DNA of 51,726 nucleotides from UBA7332 sp051652645 (GTDB lineage: Bacteria > Bacteroidota > Bacteroidia > Bacteroidales > UBA7332): assembly GCA_051652645.1 (NCBI GenBank), contig JBOFUP010000082.1, positions 1 through 51,726 on the forward strand, read 5' to 3'. Below, piece by piece: positions 30,920-39,086 of this stretch. The notes beneath the pieces were generated by a model. That model worked only from the letters and a program-made list of their open reading frames with translations. It was not told the DNA's origin and ran no database searches. Each line of letters begins with the position of its first letter. Position 1 is the stretch's first letter. The translations under genes were made by a program, and so were the position numbers.

Positions 30920-31876
30920 TCAATCTCTAAAGAGAGTAAAAGAACCTATTTCTGGCTCATAAGACTCTATATGTCGAAGCTTTTTTCCTTCTTGAATCTC
31001 ATCTACCTTAATTAATATACCAGTCTCTTCAACTTCTCCAAACTCATGATTTATTGCAGTACCAAAAACTAACATCGTAGGAGATAGACCCATATAAGCA
31101 TTTACTAGAGGAGGTATATTAAGACCATAACGCCTTACCTCCTGATTTAATATCTTATAATCTGCCTTAAAATCTTCACCTGTCAATATTGATGCGAAAT
31201 GTTCTTTATCAATTTTTGTCTCAATAGGAGATATAGGAACCACTAGCTTATCTGGATCTGAGAAGTGCTTTTGAAGGAAGTAAAGGATCATCATCCTAGG
31301 TTCATCCATAAAACTAGGATACATAGTCATCTTACCAAAATAATACCTCATACCAGGATGAACCACGGTCAAAGCCCCTAATCCATCCCAAAGATTATCC
31401 AAAGCGAACAACCCTTTAGCTCCAGCCTTAGAAGACTGATACTCAAGAGTTACAAAAGAACGACCCAACTCTAGAGTATGAGGAAGATAATCTTTAAGGA
31501 ACTGATCAGAGAAATGGAAAAGATGTGCCATTGCGAGCTTAGGCTCACCATTCTCATCAAACTCAACTTGGTCTCCAAAAAGAAACCTATATCCACCTAG
31601 AATCTCCTCTGCATCAGGATTCCAAACAATAAGTTGCTGGTAAGGATTCTCCATTGTGTCGAACTCATCGAGATCTATTTCACAACCCGTACCTCCACCT
31701 GCATCACGAAATGCTATTTCACGCAAACGACCAATCTCTCTTACAGTATTTGGAGAGTTGTGATAATCAAGAATATAAAGCTCATTATTAGCTTTATTTG
31801 TCTTGCGAAGTAATTTCTCTGTGGTTAACTCTGCCTTTATTAACTCTTTATCTACTGGAGGAATAATTTGTTGCAT
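30920..31876 (-). CDS. glsB: GNAT-type N-acyltransferase, GlsB-like (glycine lipid synthesis)
   Basis: In Bacteroides GlsB makes N-acyl-3-hydroxy-palmitoyl-type glycine, the first step of glycine-lipid synthesis; it belongs with OlsB. The 318-residue form (from ATG 31876, MQQIIPPVDKEL) has VREIGRLREIAFRDAGGGTG, EEILGGYRFLFGDQV, LGRSFVTLEYQ and YYFGKMTMYPSF, all features of this hemolysin-like acyltransferase group. An upstream ATG at 31921 is possible but would overlap the upstream gene by 74 bp instead of 29. The overlap with the PlsC-like gene at 31848 shows the two act together. The specific substrate is assigned by gene order. Confidence 0.75.
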   Translation of the reverse strand: MQQIIPPVDKELIKAELTTEKLLRKTNKANNELYILDYHNSPNTVREIGRLREIAFRDAGGGTGCEIDLDEFDTMENPYQQLIVWNPDAEEILGGYRFLFGDQVEFDENGEPKLAMAHLFHFSDQFLKDYLPHTLELGRSFVTLEYQSSKAGAKGLFALDNLWDGLGALTVVHPGMRYYFGKMTMYPSFMDEPRMMILYFLQKHFSDPDKLVVPISPIETKIDKEHFASILTGEDFKADYKILNQEVRRYGLNIPPLVNAYMGLSPTMLVFGTAINHEFGEVEETGILIKVDEIQEGKKLRHIESYEPEIGSFTLFRD

Positions 31877-32687
31877 AAACTGTTTTTTTAATCTTCTTGG
31901 CCCACATATTTGGTGAGCCATCTTTTTCGATTAACTGATACGAAATTGGATTACCGACATGAATTACAAAGCGCTGAGACTTTTTATTAAAAAGCTCACG
32001 AGGAAGGAAAAGCATATCAATATTAAACTTAATCCCCAACCTCTTTCTCCAATAAGAGAACTTGTAGAAGAAGTTTGAATTCTTTGCCTCAAAATATATA
32101 GGAATAATATCTCTCTTGTAGCGAACTGCCTGAGTAATAAAACTCTTTCTCCACTCTAAGTCCTCAATCACACCTTTTGAATTAACTCTAGAGACTAACC
32201 CAGCTGGAAAGATAAACATTTGACTATTAGAAGACATAGCCTCATGAAGTTGATCAAAATTATCCTTTGATTGCCCTCCATGTTTATTTATAGGCACAAA
32301 TAATGGCGCCAAAGGAGTGACATTCATCAAGATATCATTTACCACAAACTTCACATCATCACCATATAGCTTGCCGAACGCAGACAATATCGCAACACCA
32401 TCCATACCCCCAAGAGGGTGGTTAGATGCAAAAATAAACCGTCCTTCAGAAGGAATATTCTCAACACCTCTAATCTCAACACCGGAACAAAGATCATCAA
32501 CCAAAGCATCAGCAAAGGCTAACTTCTCTTTACCCCTATTCTTTTCCAAAAAAGAATTTAACTGCTTCTCACATATTATCTTACGAAGCAGCGAGAAAAC
32601 AAAACTAGGAATCTTTTTGGCCATTTCAGGAGCCTTATCTCTAAGCACCTGTTCTACATTGATTTGAATATATTCAGTAGATTGCAT
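31848..32687 (-). CDS. glsA: PlsC-like O-acyltransferase, GlsA-like (glycine lipid synthesis)
   Basis: GlsA adds the second acyl chain to the hydroxyl of the N-acyl glycine. The 279-residue protein has the acyltransferase motif SNHPLGGMDG near 109 (H-x5-D; typical PlsC has H-x4-D), FVPINKHGG and the lipid-binding MFIFPAGLVSRV (usual FPEG). The same variant motifs occur in OlsF/GlsA-type enzymes as I know them. It ends 29 bp inside the following GNAT gene. It likely acts at the inner face of the membrane. Confidence in the acyltransferase class is high; in the glycine-lipid role moderate. Confidence 0.78.
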   Translation of the reverse strand: MQSTEYIQINVEQVLRDKAPEMAKKIPSFVFSLLRKIICEKQLNSFLEKNRGKEKLAFADALVDDLCSGVEIRGVENIPSEGRFIFASNHPLGGMDGVAILSAFGKLYGDDVKFVVNDILMNVTPLAPLFVPINKHGGQSKDNFDQLHEAMSSNSQMFIFPAGLVSRVNSKGVIEDLEWRKSFITQAVRYKRDIIPIYFEAKNSNFFYKFSYWRKRLGIKFNIDMLFLPRELFNKKSQRFVIHVGNPISYQLIEKDGSPNMWAKKIKKTVYATNYSSSR

Positions 32688-32816
32688 CTATAACTAAATC
32701 TGAATTAAGGCACAAAAATAACTCATTTATCATGAGTTTATACCAAATCCATTCATTTTTTTATTGCAAAGAGAGATTAGAAAGGCATAATGAAGTAAAA
32801 AAAGGGAGTTGTATTT

Positions 32817-33347
32817 CTATTTGCCATTAGAAATAACCCACTCAGCAAGCTCCTTACAAGAAGGTTGAATATCAAATCTATCACTCTCAATACTCAATAT
32901 ATAGTTAGCTCTAAGATAATAAGGCAAACGAAGATCTAATGATTTAGAAATAAAATCCATCAATTCGACATTATCCATCGAAGCAATAAGAGGCCTATGT
33001 TCGCGGCCCCTAAGCAAACGACTAAAAAGCAAATCCATTTCAGCCTTCAAATAGACAACTCCACCACTTGAAAGCATAATATCAATATTACCCATAAAGC
33101 ATGGTGCACCACCACCTGTGGAAACAACAACCTTTTCAATCATACAAACCTCTTGTAGTAAATTATGCTCTAGCTCCCTAAAACCCATCTCTCCCTTCTC
33201 TTTAAATATCAAAGAAAGTGATTTCCTATAGCGATGTTCGATATAGTGATCCAAGTCAATAAAAGACCACCCAAGAAGAGACGCCAAACATCTTCCTATA
33301 GTTGTTTTACCAACGCCCATGTAACCAACTAAGAATACTCTTTCCAT
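32817..33347 (-). CDS. aroK: Shikimate kinase
   Basis: AroK phosphorylates shikimate with ATP in aromatic amino-acid synthesis. The 176-residue protein has Walker A GYMGVGKTTIG (8-18), shikimate-binding DLDHYIEHR, the STGGGAP motif near 77 and the LID Arg region REHRPLI near 115. Length is normal. Its promoter overlaps that of the divergent rnhA gene. Confidence 0.95.
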   Translation of the reverse strand: MERVFLVGYMGVGKTTIGRCLASLLGWSFIDLDHYIEHRYRKSLSLIFKEKGEMGFRELEHNLLQEVCMIEKVVVSTGGGAPCFMGNIDIMLSSGGVVYLKAEMDLLFSRLLRGREHRPLIASMDNVELMDFISKSLDLRLPYYLRANYILSIESDRFDIQPSCKELAEWVISNGK

Positions 33348-33390
33348 TTATCTCTCTTAAATTATACCAATAGCACAAATGTTTATGCAG

Positions 33391-33438
33391 CAAATGTAAC
33401 CAAAATTGCATCTATATTACAAAGAACGATTACTTTTG
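33391..33438. promoter_or_regulatory. Overlapping divergent promoters of aroK and rnhA
   Basis: Minus strand: TTTG at 33420-33423 and TACATTTG at 33391-33398 (21-bp gap) for aroK. Plus strand: TTG at 33406-33408 and TACTTTTG at 33431-33438 (22-bp gap) for rnhA. Each -33 box lies between the two elements of the opposite promoter, so the two cannot be occupied at once. Confidence 0.6.
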
Positions 33439-33459
33439 CATCGACTACTGTATTAAATC

Positions 33460-34092
33460 ATGATGCGAAACAAGAAATATTACGTTGTATGGGAAGGTCT
33501 AAACACTGGAGTTTATGACAATTGGGAAGAGTGCAAGCAACAGATAGCTGGTGTTAAGGGTGCAAAATATAAGTCTTTCCCTTCTAGGGAATCAGCTGTT
33601 GAGGCATTTCGTGGAGATGCCTCTATGTATTTGTCCTCAAAGCCTAAGCTCGACACACCTTCTGTCAGGTCACTCTCAGTTGGCACATTCGAACTAGAAA
33701 CGATTGCAGTTGACGCTTCTTGTCTTGGCAATCCTGGAAAGATGGAGTATAGAGGTGTTTATGTTAGATCTGGACATGAAATTTTCAGAATTGGGCCACT
33801 CGAAGATGGAACAAACAATATAGGAGAGTTCTTAGCTCTTGTACATGGACTTGCACTGCTAAAACAGAAAGATAGTAATATGCCTATCTATACTGATAGT
33901 GTCAATGCTATGAAGTGGGTAAAAAACAAGAAATGCAAGACAACCCTCATAAGAACTGGCCGTAATAATGAAATATTTGATCTTATTGAAAGGGCTGAGA
34001 ATTGGTTGAAAACAAATAGCTATAGCAACCCAATTCTCAAATGGGAAACTGATGTTTGGGGGGAAATACCTGCAGACTTCGGGCGAAAATGA
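33460..34092 (+). CDS. rnhA: Ribonuclease HI with N-terminal hybrid-binding domain
   Basis: The 210-residue protein removes RNA from RNA-DNA hybrids. The N-terminal domain (YYVVWEGLNTGVYDNWEEC, residues 7-25, to about 50) is the RNase H1 hybrid-binding (viroplasmin-like) fold common in Bacteroidota and eukaryotes. The catalytic domain has D in AVDASCLGNPG, E in IGEFLALVHGLALL, D in YTDSVNAMKW and a final D in ETDVWGEIPADFGRK, completing the DEDD set. A 60-residue linker separates the domains. Two glycosyltransferase genes follow on the same strand, 78 bp away. Confidence 0.92.
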   Translation: MMRNKKYYVVWEGLNTGVYDNWEECKQQIAGVKGAKYKSFPSRESAVEAFRGDASMYLSSKPKLDTPSVRSLSVGTFELETIAVDASCLGNPGKMEYRGVYVRSGHEIFRIGPLEDGTNNIGEFLALVHGLALLKQKDSNMPIYTDSVNAMKWVKNKKCKTTLIRTGRNNEIFDLIERAENWLKTNSYSNPILKWETDVWGEIPADFGRK

Positions 34093-34170
34093 GCACACAT
34101 TATCCAAAGAAACTAATTAACACAACCTATCACCCAACAATATATTAAACAGAACTATAAAATCAGAAAT

Positions 34171-35301
34171 ATGAAGATAGGTTTTGATGCAAAGAGAGCC
34201 TTCTCTAACCACACTGGATTAGGAAACTACAGTAGATATATAATTCGTCTTGCTGCAGAAAATTGTGACTGCATAGACCAAGTAAACTTATACACACCAA
34301 GCAGAAATTTAGACTCACTACCAAGAATTGAAACACACAACGCCAATATTAGAATACCAAATGGATGGATATACAAAAGACTTAGACCCCTTTGGCGAAG
34401 CTTTGGTGTTAAGAATGATATAAACACTGACGAGATAGATATATACCAAGGCCTGAGTGGTGAGCTCCCTCTTGGTGGGTGGCCAAAAGAGGTAAAGAGC
34501 ATTGTTACTATACACGATCTAATTTTCCTTAGATATCCTGAATTCTACAAATGGGTAGACAGAAGTATATACTACTATAAATTTAGAGCTGCTTGCCGGA
34601 ATGCCACACACATAATAGCAATAAGCGAATGTACTAAAAGAGATATTATGTTCTATTTTAATATCTCTCCTAAAAAGATTTCAGTTCTATATCAAGGGTG
34701 TAATCCAATTTTCAGAGAGAAAATAACTCTTTCTGAGATACAAGATGTACGAACTAAATACAACTTACCAGAGAAGTTCTTACTTAATGTTGGAAGCATA
34801 GAACGAAGAAAAAATATACTACAAGCTGTAAAAGCTTTGGGGCTAATAAACAACCCTCCTCCATTATACATCATTGGGAAGGAGACCGATTATTGTAACG
34901 AGATAAGAAAGAGCATAAAGGAACTAAAACTTGAAGATAAAGTTTTCTTCTTAAAAAATATCCCAACTTCAGATCTTCCTGCAATATACCAAGCTGCTTC
35001 AATATTTATCTATCCTTCACTATATGAAGGCTTTGGTATTCCAATTTTAGAAGCACTATGCTCTGCAACTCCTGTGATTGCGGCTACGGGCTCTTGTCTT
35101 GAAGAAGCTGGTGGGCCAAACTCAATATATGTGGATCCTCATGACATAGAAGCAATGGCTAATGCTATTGAGAATATAATCAACAATCCAGCTCTTTCTA
35201 AGAGAATGAGCCAAGAAGGTATAGCTTACGCTCAAAGATTCAATGATAATTTAATTGCACAACAGCTAAATGATCTTTACAAAAAGGTCAAGAGGAATTA
35301 A
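34171..35301 (+). CDS. GT4-family glycosyltransferase
   Basis: The 376-residue soluble GT-B enzyme starts MKIGFDAKRAFSNHTGLGNYSRY (short part: GLGNYSRYI), shows VTIHDLIFLRYPEFY and HIIAISECTKRD in the N-terminal half, and LLNVGSIERRKN, FIYPSLYEGFGIPILEAL and GSCLEEAGG in the donor-binding half with the EGFG..E motif. It joins a sugar nucleotide-derived residue to an acceptor in LPS, capsule or glycoprotein assembly; sugar and acceptor cannot be read. It is 20 bp from the next glycosyltransferase, with which it forms an operon. Confidence 0.88.
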   Translation: MKIGFDAKRAFSNHTGLGNYSRYIIRLAAENCDCIDQVNLYTPSRNLDSLPRIETHNANIRIPNGWIYKRLRPLWRSFGVKNDINTDEIDIYQGLSGELPLGGWPKEVKSIVTIHDLIFLRYPEFYKWVDRSIYYYKFRAACRNATHIIAISECTKRDIMFYFNISPKKISVLYQGCNPIFREKITLSEIQDVRTKYNLPEKFLLNVGSIERRKNILQAVKALGLINNPPPLYIIGKETDYCNEIRKSIKELKLEDKVFFLKNIPTSDLPAIYQAASIFIYPSLYEGFGIPILEALCSATPVIAATGSCLEEAGGPNSIYVDPHDIEAMANAIENIINNPALSKRMSQEGIAYAQRFNDNLIAQQLNDLYKKVKRN

Positions 35302-35321
35302 GCAATAAAAACAAATATATT

Positions 35322-36410
35322 ATGGCAAGCAACTGCAATATAGCCAATTCACCTAAACCTAACGTTTTATTTGAATCATCAAAAATAAAATATAAAAACA
35401 CAGGGCTTTACACCTTTTGCAAAGAGCTATCTTTTGCCCTTCACAAAGAGTCTATAGCTCGAAATGCCAAATTCTCACTATTCTTAGAAAGCAGACACAC
35501 CAGCGAACTCTTAGAAGAGATACCTTACAAATCACTTAAGATTTGGCACAAATGTTATCTAAGGATAAATAAAAAATATAACATCTGGCACGCCCCTTTT
35601 CAGCTTTGTAAATATCACCCTCGAGGTGATCACAAAGTACTTTTGACAGTTCATGATCTAAACTTCTTATATGAGAAGAGTGAGCGCAAAATAGTTTGGT
35701 ACAAGAAGATGGTTAGAAGAAATATTGAAAGTGCACAGCATATTGTGACTATCTCGGAATTTGTAAAACAAGACGTAATTAAACATTTCAACGTCAAGGA
35801 GAGTGACATTAGTGTAATATATAATGGATGTACTCAATATAAAGGTGAGTATAAGAAGCCTGATATGGTAGACTCTACAACCCCTTTCCTTTTCTCCGTA
35901 GGCACAATTCTACCAAAGAAGAATTTCCATGTTCTTCCCTCTCTTCTTGTTGGAAACAACTATAAGCTTGTTATATCTGGAAATAAATCAGAATATTGCA
36001 AAACAATAGAGAGTGAAGCAAAAAAATATGGCGTCGAAGACAGAGTGATTATCACTGGCCCTATAAGCGAAGAGGAGAAAAACTGGCTTTACCAAAACTG
36101 CCACGCCTTTCTATTCCCATCAATAGCCGAAGGGTTTGGACTTCCTGTTGTTGAAGCCATGAGGTATGGCAAACCATTATTCCTCTCCCAACACACATCT
36201 CTGCCTGAAATTGGAGGTAAAGATGCATTCTATTTCGATTGGGACTTTGAACCATCAAAAATGCAATCTATACTAAAAGAGGGATTAGAATCATTCAATT
36301 CTGACAGTAGAATAAGAGAGAATCTAATGAAAAGGGCTGAACTTTTCACTTGGGAAAATGCAGCAAAAAGCTATTTCGACATATACGAAAAAATAGTTCG
36401 TAGAAAGTAA
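35322..36410 (+). CDS. GT4-family glycosyltransferase
   Basis: The 362-residue protein shares its plan with the gene just upstream: YKNTGLYTFCKELSF in the acceptor half, LLTVHDLNFLYEKSERK and HIVTISEFVKQD in the middle, FLFSVGTILPKKNF at the donor domain start and FLFPSIAEGFGLPVVEAM with the EGFG..E motif. The pair probably arose by duplication and then diverged. Acceptor is unknown. The start at 35322 is 20 bp after the previous stop. A long terminator spans its stop codon and that of the convergent gene. Confidence 0.86.
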   Translation: MASNCNIANSPKPNVLFESSKIKYKNTGLYTFCKELSFALHKESIARNAKFSLFLESRHTSELLEEIPYKSLKIWHKCYLRINKKYNIWHAPFQLCKYHPRGDHKVLLTVHDLNFLYEKSERKIVWYKKMVRRNIESAQHIVTISEFVKQDVIKHFNVKESDISVIYNGCTQYKGEYKKPDMVDSTTPFLFSVGTILPKKNFHVLPSLLVGNNYKLVISGNKSEYCKTIESEAKKYGVEDRVIITGPISEEEKNWLYQNCHAFLFPSIAEGFGLPVVEAMRYGKPLFLSQHTSLPEIGGKDAFYFDWDFEPSKMQSILKEGLESFNSDSRIRENLMKRAELFTWENAAKSYFDIYEKIVRRK

Positions 36411-36475
36411 ATAAATAGAGCTAAACACAACCTACACCCTATAGTGTATTGTTATGTTTAGCTCTATTTATTTAC
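36407..36475. terminator. Bidirectional terminator spanning two stop codons
   Basis: A perfect 21-bp stem (arm GTAAATAAATAGAGCTAAAC...) with a 27-nt loop that has its own small stem. It includes the TAA of the left gene and abuts the TAG of the right gene. Confidence 0.8.
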
Positions 36476-37731
36476 TATTTATCTATAAGACTGCGAAACT
36501 TATCTATCACAACATCCCAAGAGTAGTTCTTCCTAACATAAATCTCTCCCAACTCTCCCAAACGCCAACGAAGCACTTTGTCAGAAAGCAGTGTATGAAG
36601 TTTAATAATAAAGTCCGATTCGCCTTTATAAGAAAAAACAGCCCCTCCACTAACTCTGACATGCTCATTCATAACCTCACAATCAGCATTTACAAGCATA
36701 GCTTTACGTCTACTAAGAGCTTCTAGAAGGATCAAAGATAGTGACTCATATTTAGATGGATTCACAACAACTGTCGCACCATCTATTATCGCTGTTTTAT
36801 CCTCATCTGATACGAATCCTGTATATATCACATCTGGATGATCCACCTTTGGCGTGCTCTTAGTCACACCTCCTGTGAGAACTAACTTGATAGGCTTATT
36901 TGGATATATACTCTTATACTTCAAAAAGTATGGGATTAAGCTATTTATCTTTCCACTATCTACTCTCCCGACATAAAGAATATACTCCTCTGGAAGAGAA
37001 TATTTCATACGAACCTCTTTAAGATCTGAAGGCTCAACCACCTCAACTCCCGTACCTACTATCCCAGATGATGCAATCCTATCACCAAAAATAGATTCAC
37101 AAAGTCTCTGCTCTGCTGCTGTATTAAATGCGATATATTGAGTTGGAGAACAGAATATATCGTAGTTTGTAGCCATAAATAACGCTGACTCATCATGAGC
37201 CGTTGGGATGAAGATACTCTTCTCTGGAACTAGTTTTATTCCATACTTCGCCAAAGGATATAGGTAAGTAAGAAATACGAAAGCCTTATAATCTTCTCTA
37301 TTTTCATCTATAAAAGTGAGAAGTTCAGAAGAGTATGAGTTATTACTCTTTAGAAAAACATGCTCGTAATTATTTCCCCAATTAGTCAACCACTTACAAG
37401 TTGCAAAATATCTTAAGATGCCTATACGATGAAAGAATCGTCTGAGCTTAGTCCCTCTTTTAATCCTACGCCATAATTTACTGTCGCTATCCTGAATCGG
37501 GTCAACCTTGAAACGCCTTACCATTACATTCTCCAAGATCTCAACCCCAGGCTCAAACGAATCTTCAATATTATAAAGATCCCTCATATTAGTTGTCAAC
37601 ACCTCAACATCATAATAAGGAGTCAACCTCTCCGCAAGAAGTCTGCAATGCACCTCAGCTCCACCATTAACCTCCTTACCATAACGTATAACAACAAATG
37701 CTATTTTCTCTCTTAATTTATTATCTGACAT
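36475..37731 (-). CDS. GT4-family glycosyltransferase
   Basis: The 418-residue enzyme starts with IAFVVIRYGKEVNGGAEVHCRLLAERL, the usual G-G-A-E acceptor-loop type (part: NGGAEVHCRLLAE), has LYVGRVDSGKI at the donor domain start and VVVNPSKYESLSLILLEAL in place of the EGFG motif. It is a retaining GT-B transferase in the cytoplasm. It lies 8 bp after the next glycosyltransferase gene in a two-gene operon. Confidence 0.88.
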   Translation of the reverse strand: MSDNKLREKIAFVVIRYGKEVNGGAEVHCRLLAERLTPYYDVEVLTTNMRDLYNIEDSFEPGVEILENVMVRRFKVDPIQDSDSKLWRRIKRGTKLRRFFHRIGILRYFATCKWLTNWGNNYEHVFLKSNNSYSSELLTFIDENREDYKAFVFLTYLYPLAKYGIKLVPEKSIFIPTAHDESALFMATNYDIFCSPTQYIAFNTAAEQRLCESIFGDRIASSGIVGTGVEVVEPSDLKEVRMKYSLPEEYILYVGRVDSGKINSLIPYFLKYKSIYPNKPIKLVLTGGVTKSTPKVDHPDVIYTGFVSDEDKTAIIDGATVVVNPSKYESLSLILLEALSRRKAMLVNADCEVMNEHVRVSGGAVFSYKGESDFIIKLHTLLSDKVLRWRLGELGEIYVRKNYSWDVVIDKFRSLIDK

Positions 37732-37739
37732 AAGCTATC

Positions 37740-38918
37740 TCATTCTAAAGATTTCAACATCTCTATCCACTGTTTACCAACCACCTCTATAGCATAATCT
37801 TTGCTCTTAACCAAAACCCTCCGACTTAACTCCTCACGACGAAGATCATCCTTCATCAAAGATCTTAGTTTAGTGATATACTCTCTTTTGTCAAAAGCTG
37901 AGACTAACACACCATATTCATCATGGTCTCCAATAATTTCCTTTACTCCATCAGCACAATTATAAGAGATAGGAATGACCCCATAACTCTGTGCCTCAAC
38001 TAAAGCCAAAGGCCACCCCTCAAAATTAGAGGTCATGCATATAATAGAGGCATCTTGCAGATAGGGAACTACCCTTTTCTTATACCCAAGAAATTCAACA
38101 CGCTCAATTGCATTTTTATCTACCATGGCCTCAAGAGAAGATCTTCCAGGACCATCACCTACTATTAACAGCTCCCAATCAGGAAACTCTCTGTACAAAG
38201 CCCCCCATATATCGATAAGACGATCCACACGTTTCTGAACCTCATCTAGCCTTCCCACATAAATGAGCTGCTTTCGTTTCTGAATATTAGGTTCTTCTTC
38301 AACGTAAGCTGGGTTTGTTAATACTCTAATCTTAGAGCCCACCAGATCCTCCTGTATAATACTCGCAATAGTGTGTGCATCCGACTTGCATAGTACTCCA
38401 TATAAATCCACCTCACTATATATTCTTTTATACTTCTTGATAAATCGTTTCTCTGGAGACTTGAATAATTTATACTTGGGATATCTAAGAATCCACCACT
38501 CTAAGAACTTAATAAATGATCTTTTGACTTTGGCTCTAGATTCAATAGTACGAGTCAAAGCCTCCCATAAAGGACGATTATGCAACATATAAATAACCTT
38601 ACAATGCCCCTTCTGCTTTATCTCATTTAAAAAATTCACATCTATAGAAGGATCAACGAAAAGATCAATTGACATTTTAGTAACGCAATCAAGAACAAAA
38701 TATTTATTCTCAGGGGCATTAATATTAATCTTATTCGGTAGGTCTAAAAATTCAATGGCCTCATTATCTGATGGGAGCATATCATCAATACCCCTCTCCC
38801 TAACAAAAACAAAAACCTTATAGCCTTTACCATGTAAATAGGAAGCAATCTGAGAAGTGACTCTTTCACCTCCTCCATAAGGATATTTATGGTGTATAAA
38901 AGCTACAGTTTTTATCAT
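37740..38918 (-). CDS. GT4-family glycosyltransferase
   Basis: The 392-residue enzyme has FIHHKYPYGGGERVTSQIA at the N-terminus and LIYVGRLDEVQKRVDRLI, LLIVGDGPGRSSLE and MTSNFEGWPLALVEAQSYG (EGxxxxxxE) in the donor half. The context of three more GT4 genes suggests one surface glycan, but no flippase, polymerase or sugar-nucleotide genes are in the window. A TAATTTTG -7 element lies upstream. Confidence 0.9.
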   Translation of the reverse strand: MIKTVAFIHHKYPYGGGERVTSQIASYLHGKGYKVFVFVRERGIDDMLPSDNEAIEFLDLPNKININAPENKYFVLDCVTKMSIDLFVDPSIDVNFLNEIKQKGHCKVIYMLHNRPLWEALTRTIESRAKVKRSFIKFLEWWILRYPKYKLFKSPEKRFIKKYKRIYSEVDLYGVLCKSDAHTIASIIQEDLVGSKIRVLTNPAYVEEEPNIQKRKQLIYVGRLDEVQKRVDRLIDIWGALYREFPDWELLIVGDGPGRSSLEAMVDKNAIERVEFLGYKKRVVPYLQDASIICMTSNFEGWPLALVEAQSYGVIPISYNCADGVKEIIGDHDEYGVLVSAFDKREYITKLRSLMKDDLRREELSRRVLVKSKDYAIEVVGKQWIEMLKSLE

Positions 38919-38952
38919 AGGTCCAAATTATTGTTTACAAATTATTATTCTG

Positions 38953-38960
38953 CAAAATTA
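38953..38960 (-). promoter_or_regulatory. -7 element for the glycosyltransferase pair
   Basis: TAATTTTG on the minus strand matches TAnnTTTG 34 bp before the start codon. Confidence 0.45.
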
Positions 38961-39019
38961 GTAGTAATGAAGTAATTATCATCACTAATCCGAGTTTTAA
39001 CTATGCAATATTATATAAA

Positions 39020-39062
39020 TAGAGTGAAAAGAAGATAGCTCTGCTTTCCCCATTTCACTCTA
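39020..39062 (-). terminator. Terminator of the sialidase gene
   Basis: TAGAGTGAAA/TTTCACTCTA, a 10-bp stem with a 23-nt loop, 25 bp after the sialidase stop. Confidence 0.6.
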
Positions 39063-39086
39063 CTTATATATACTGACCAAATTAAA

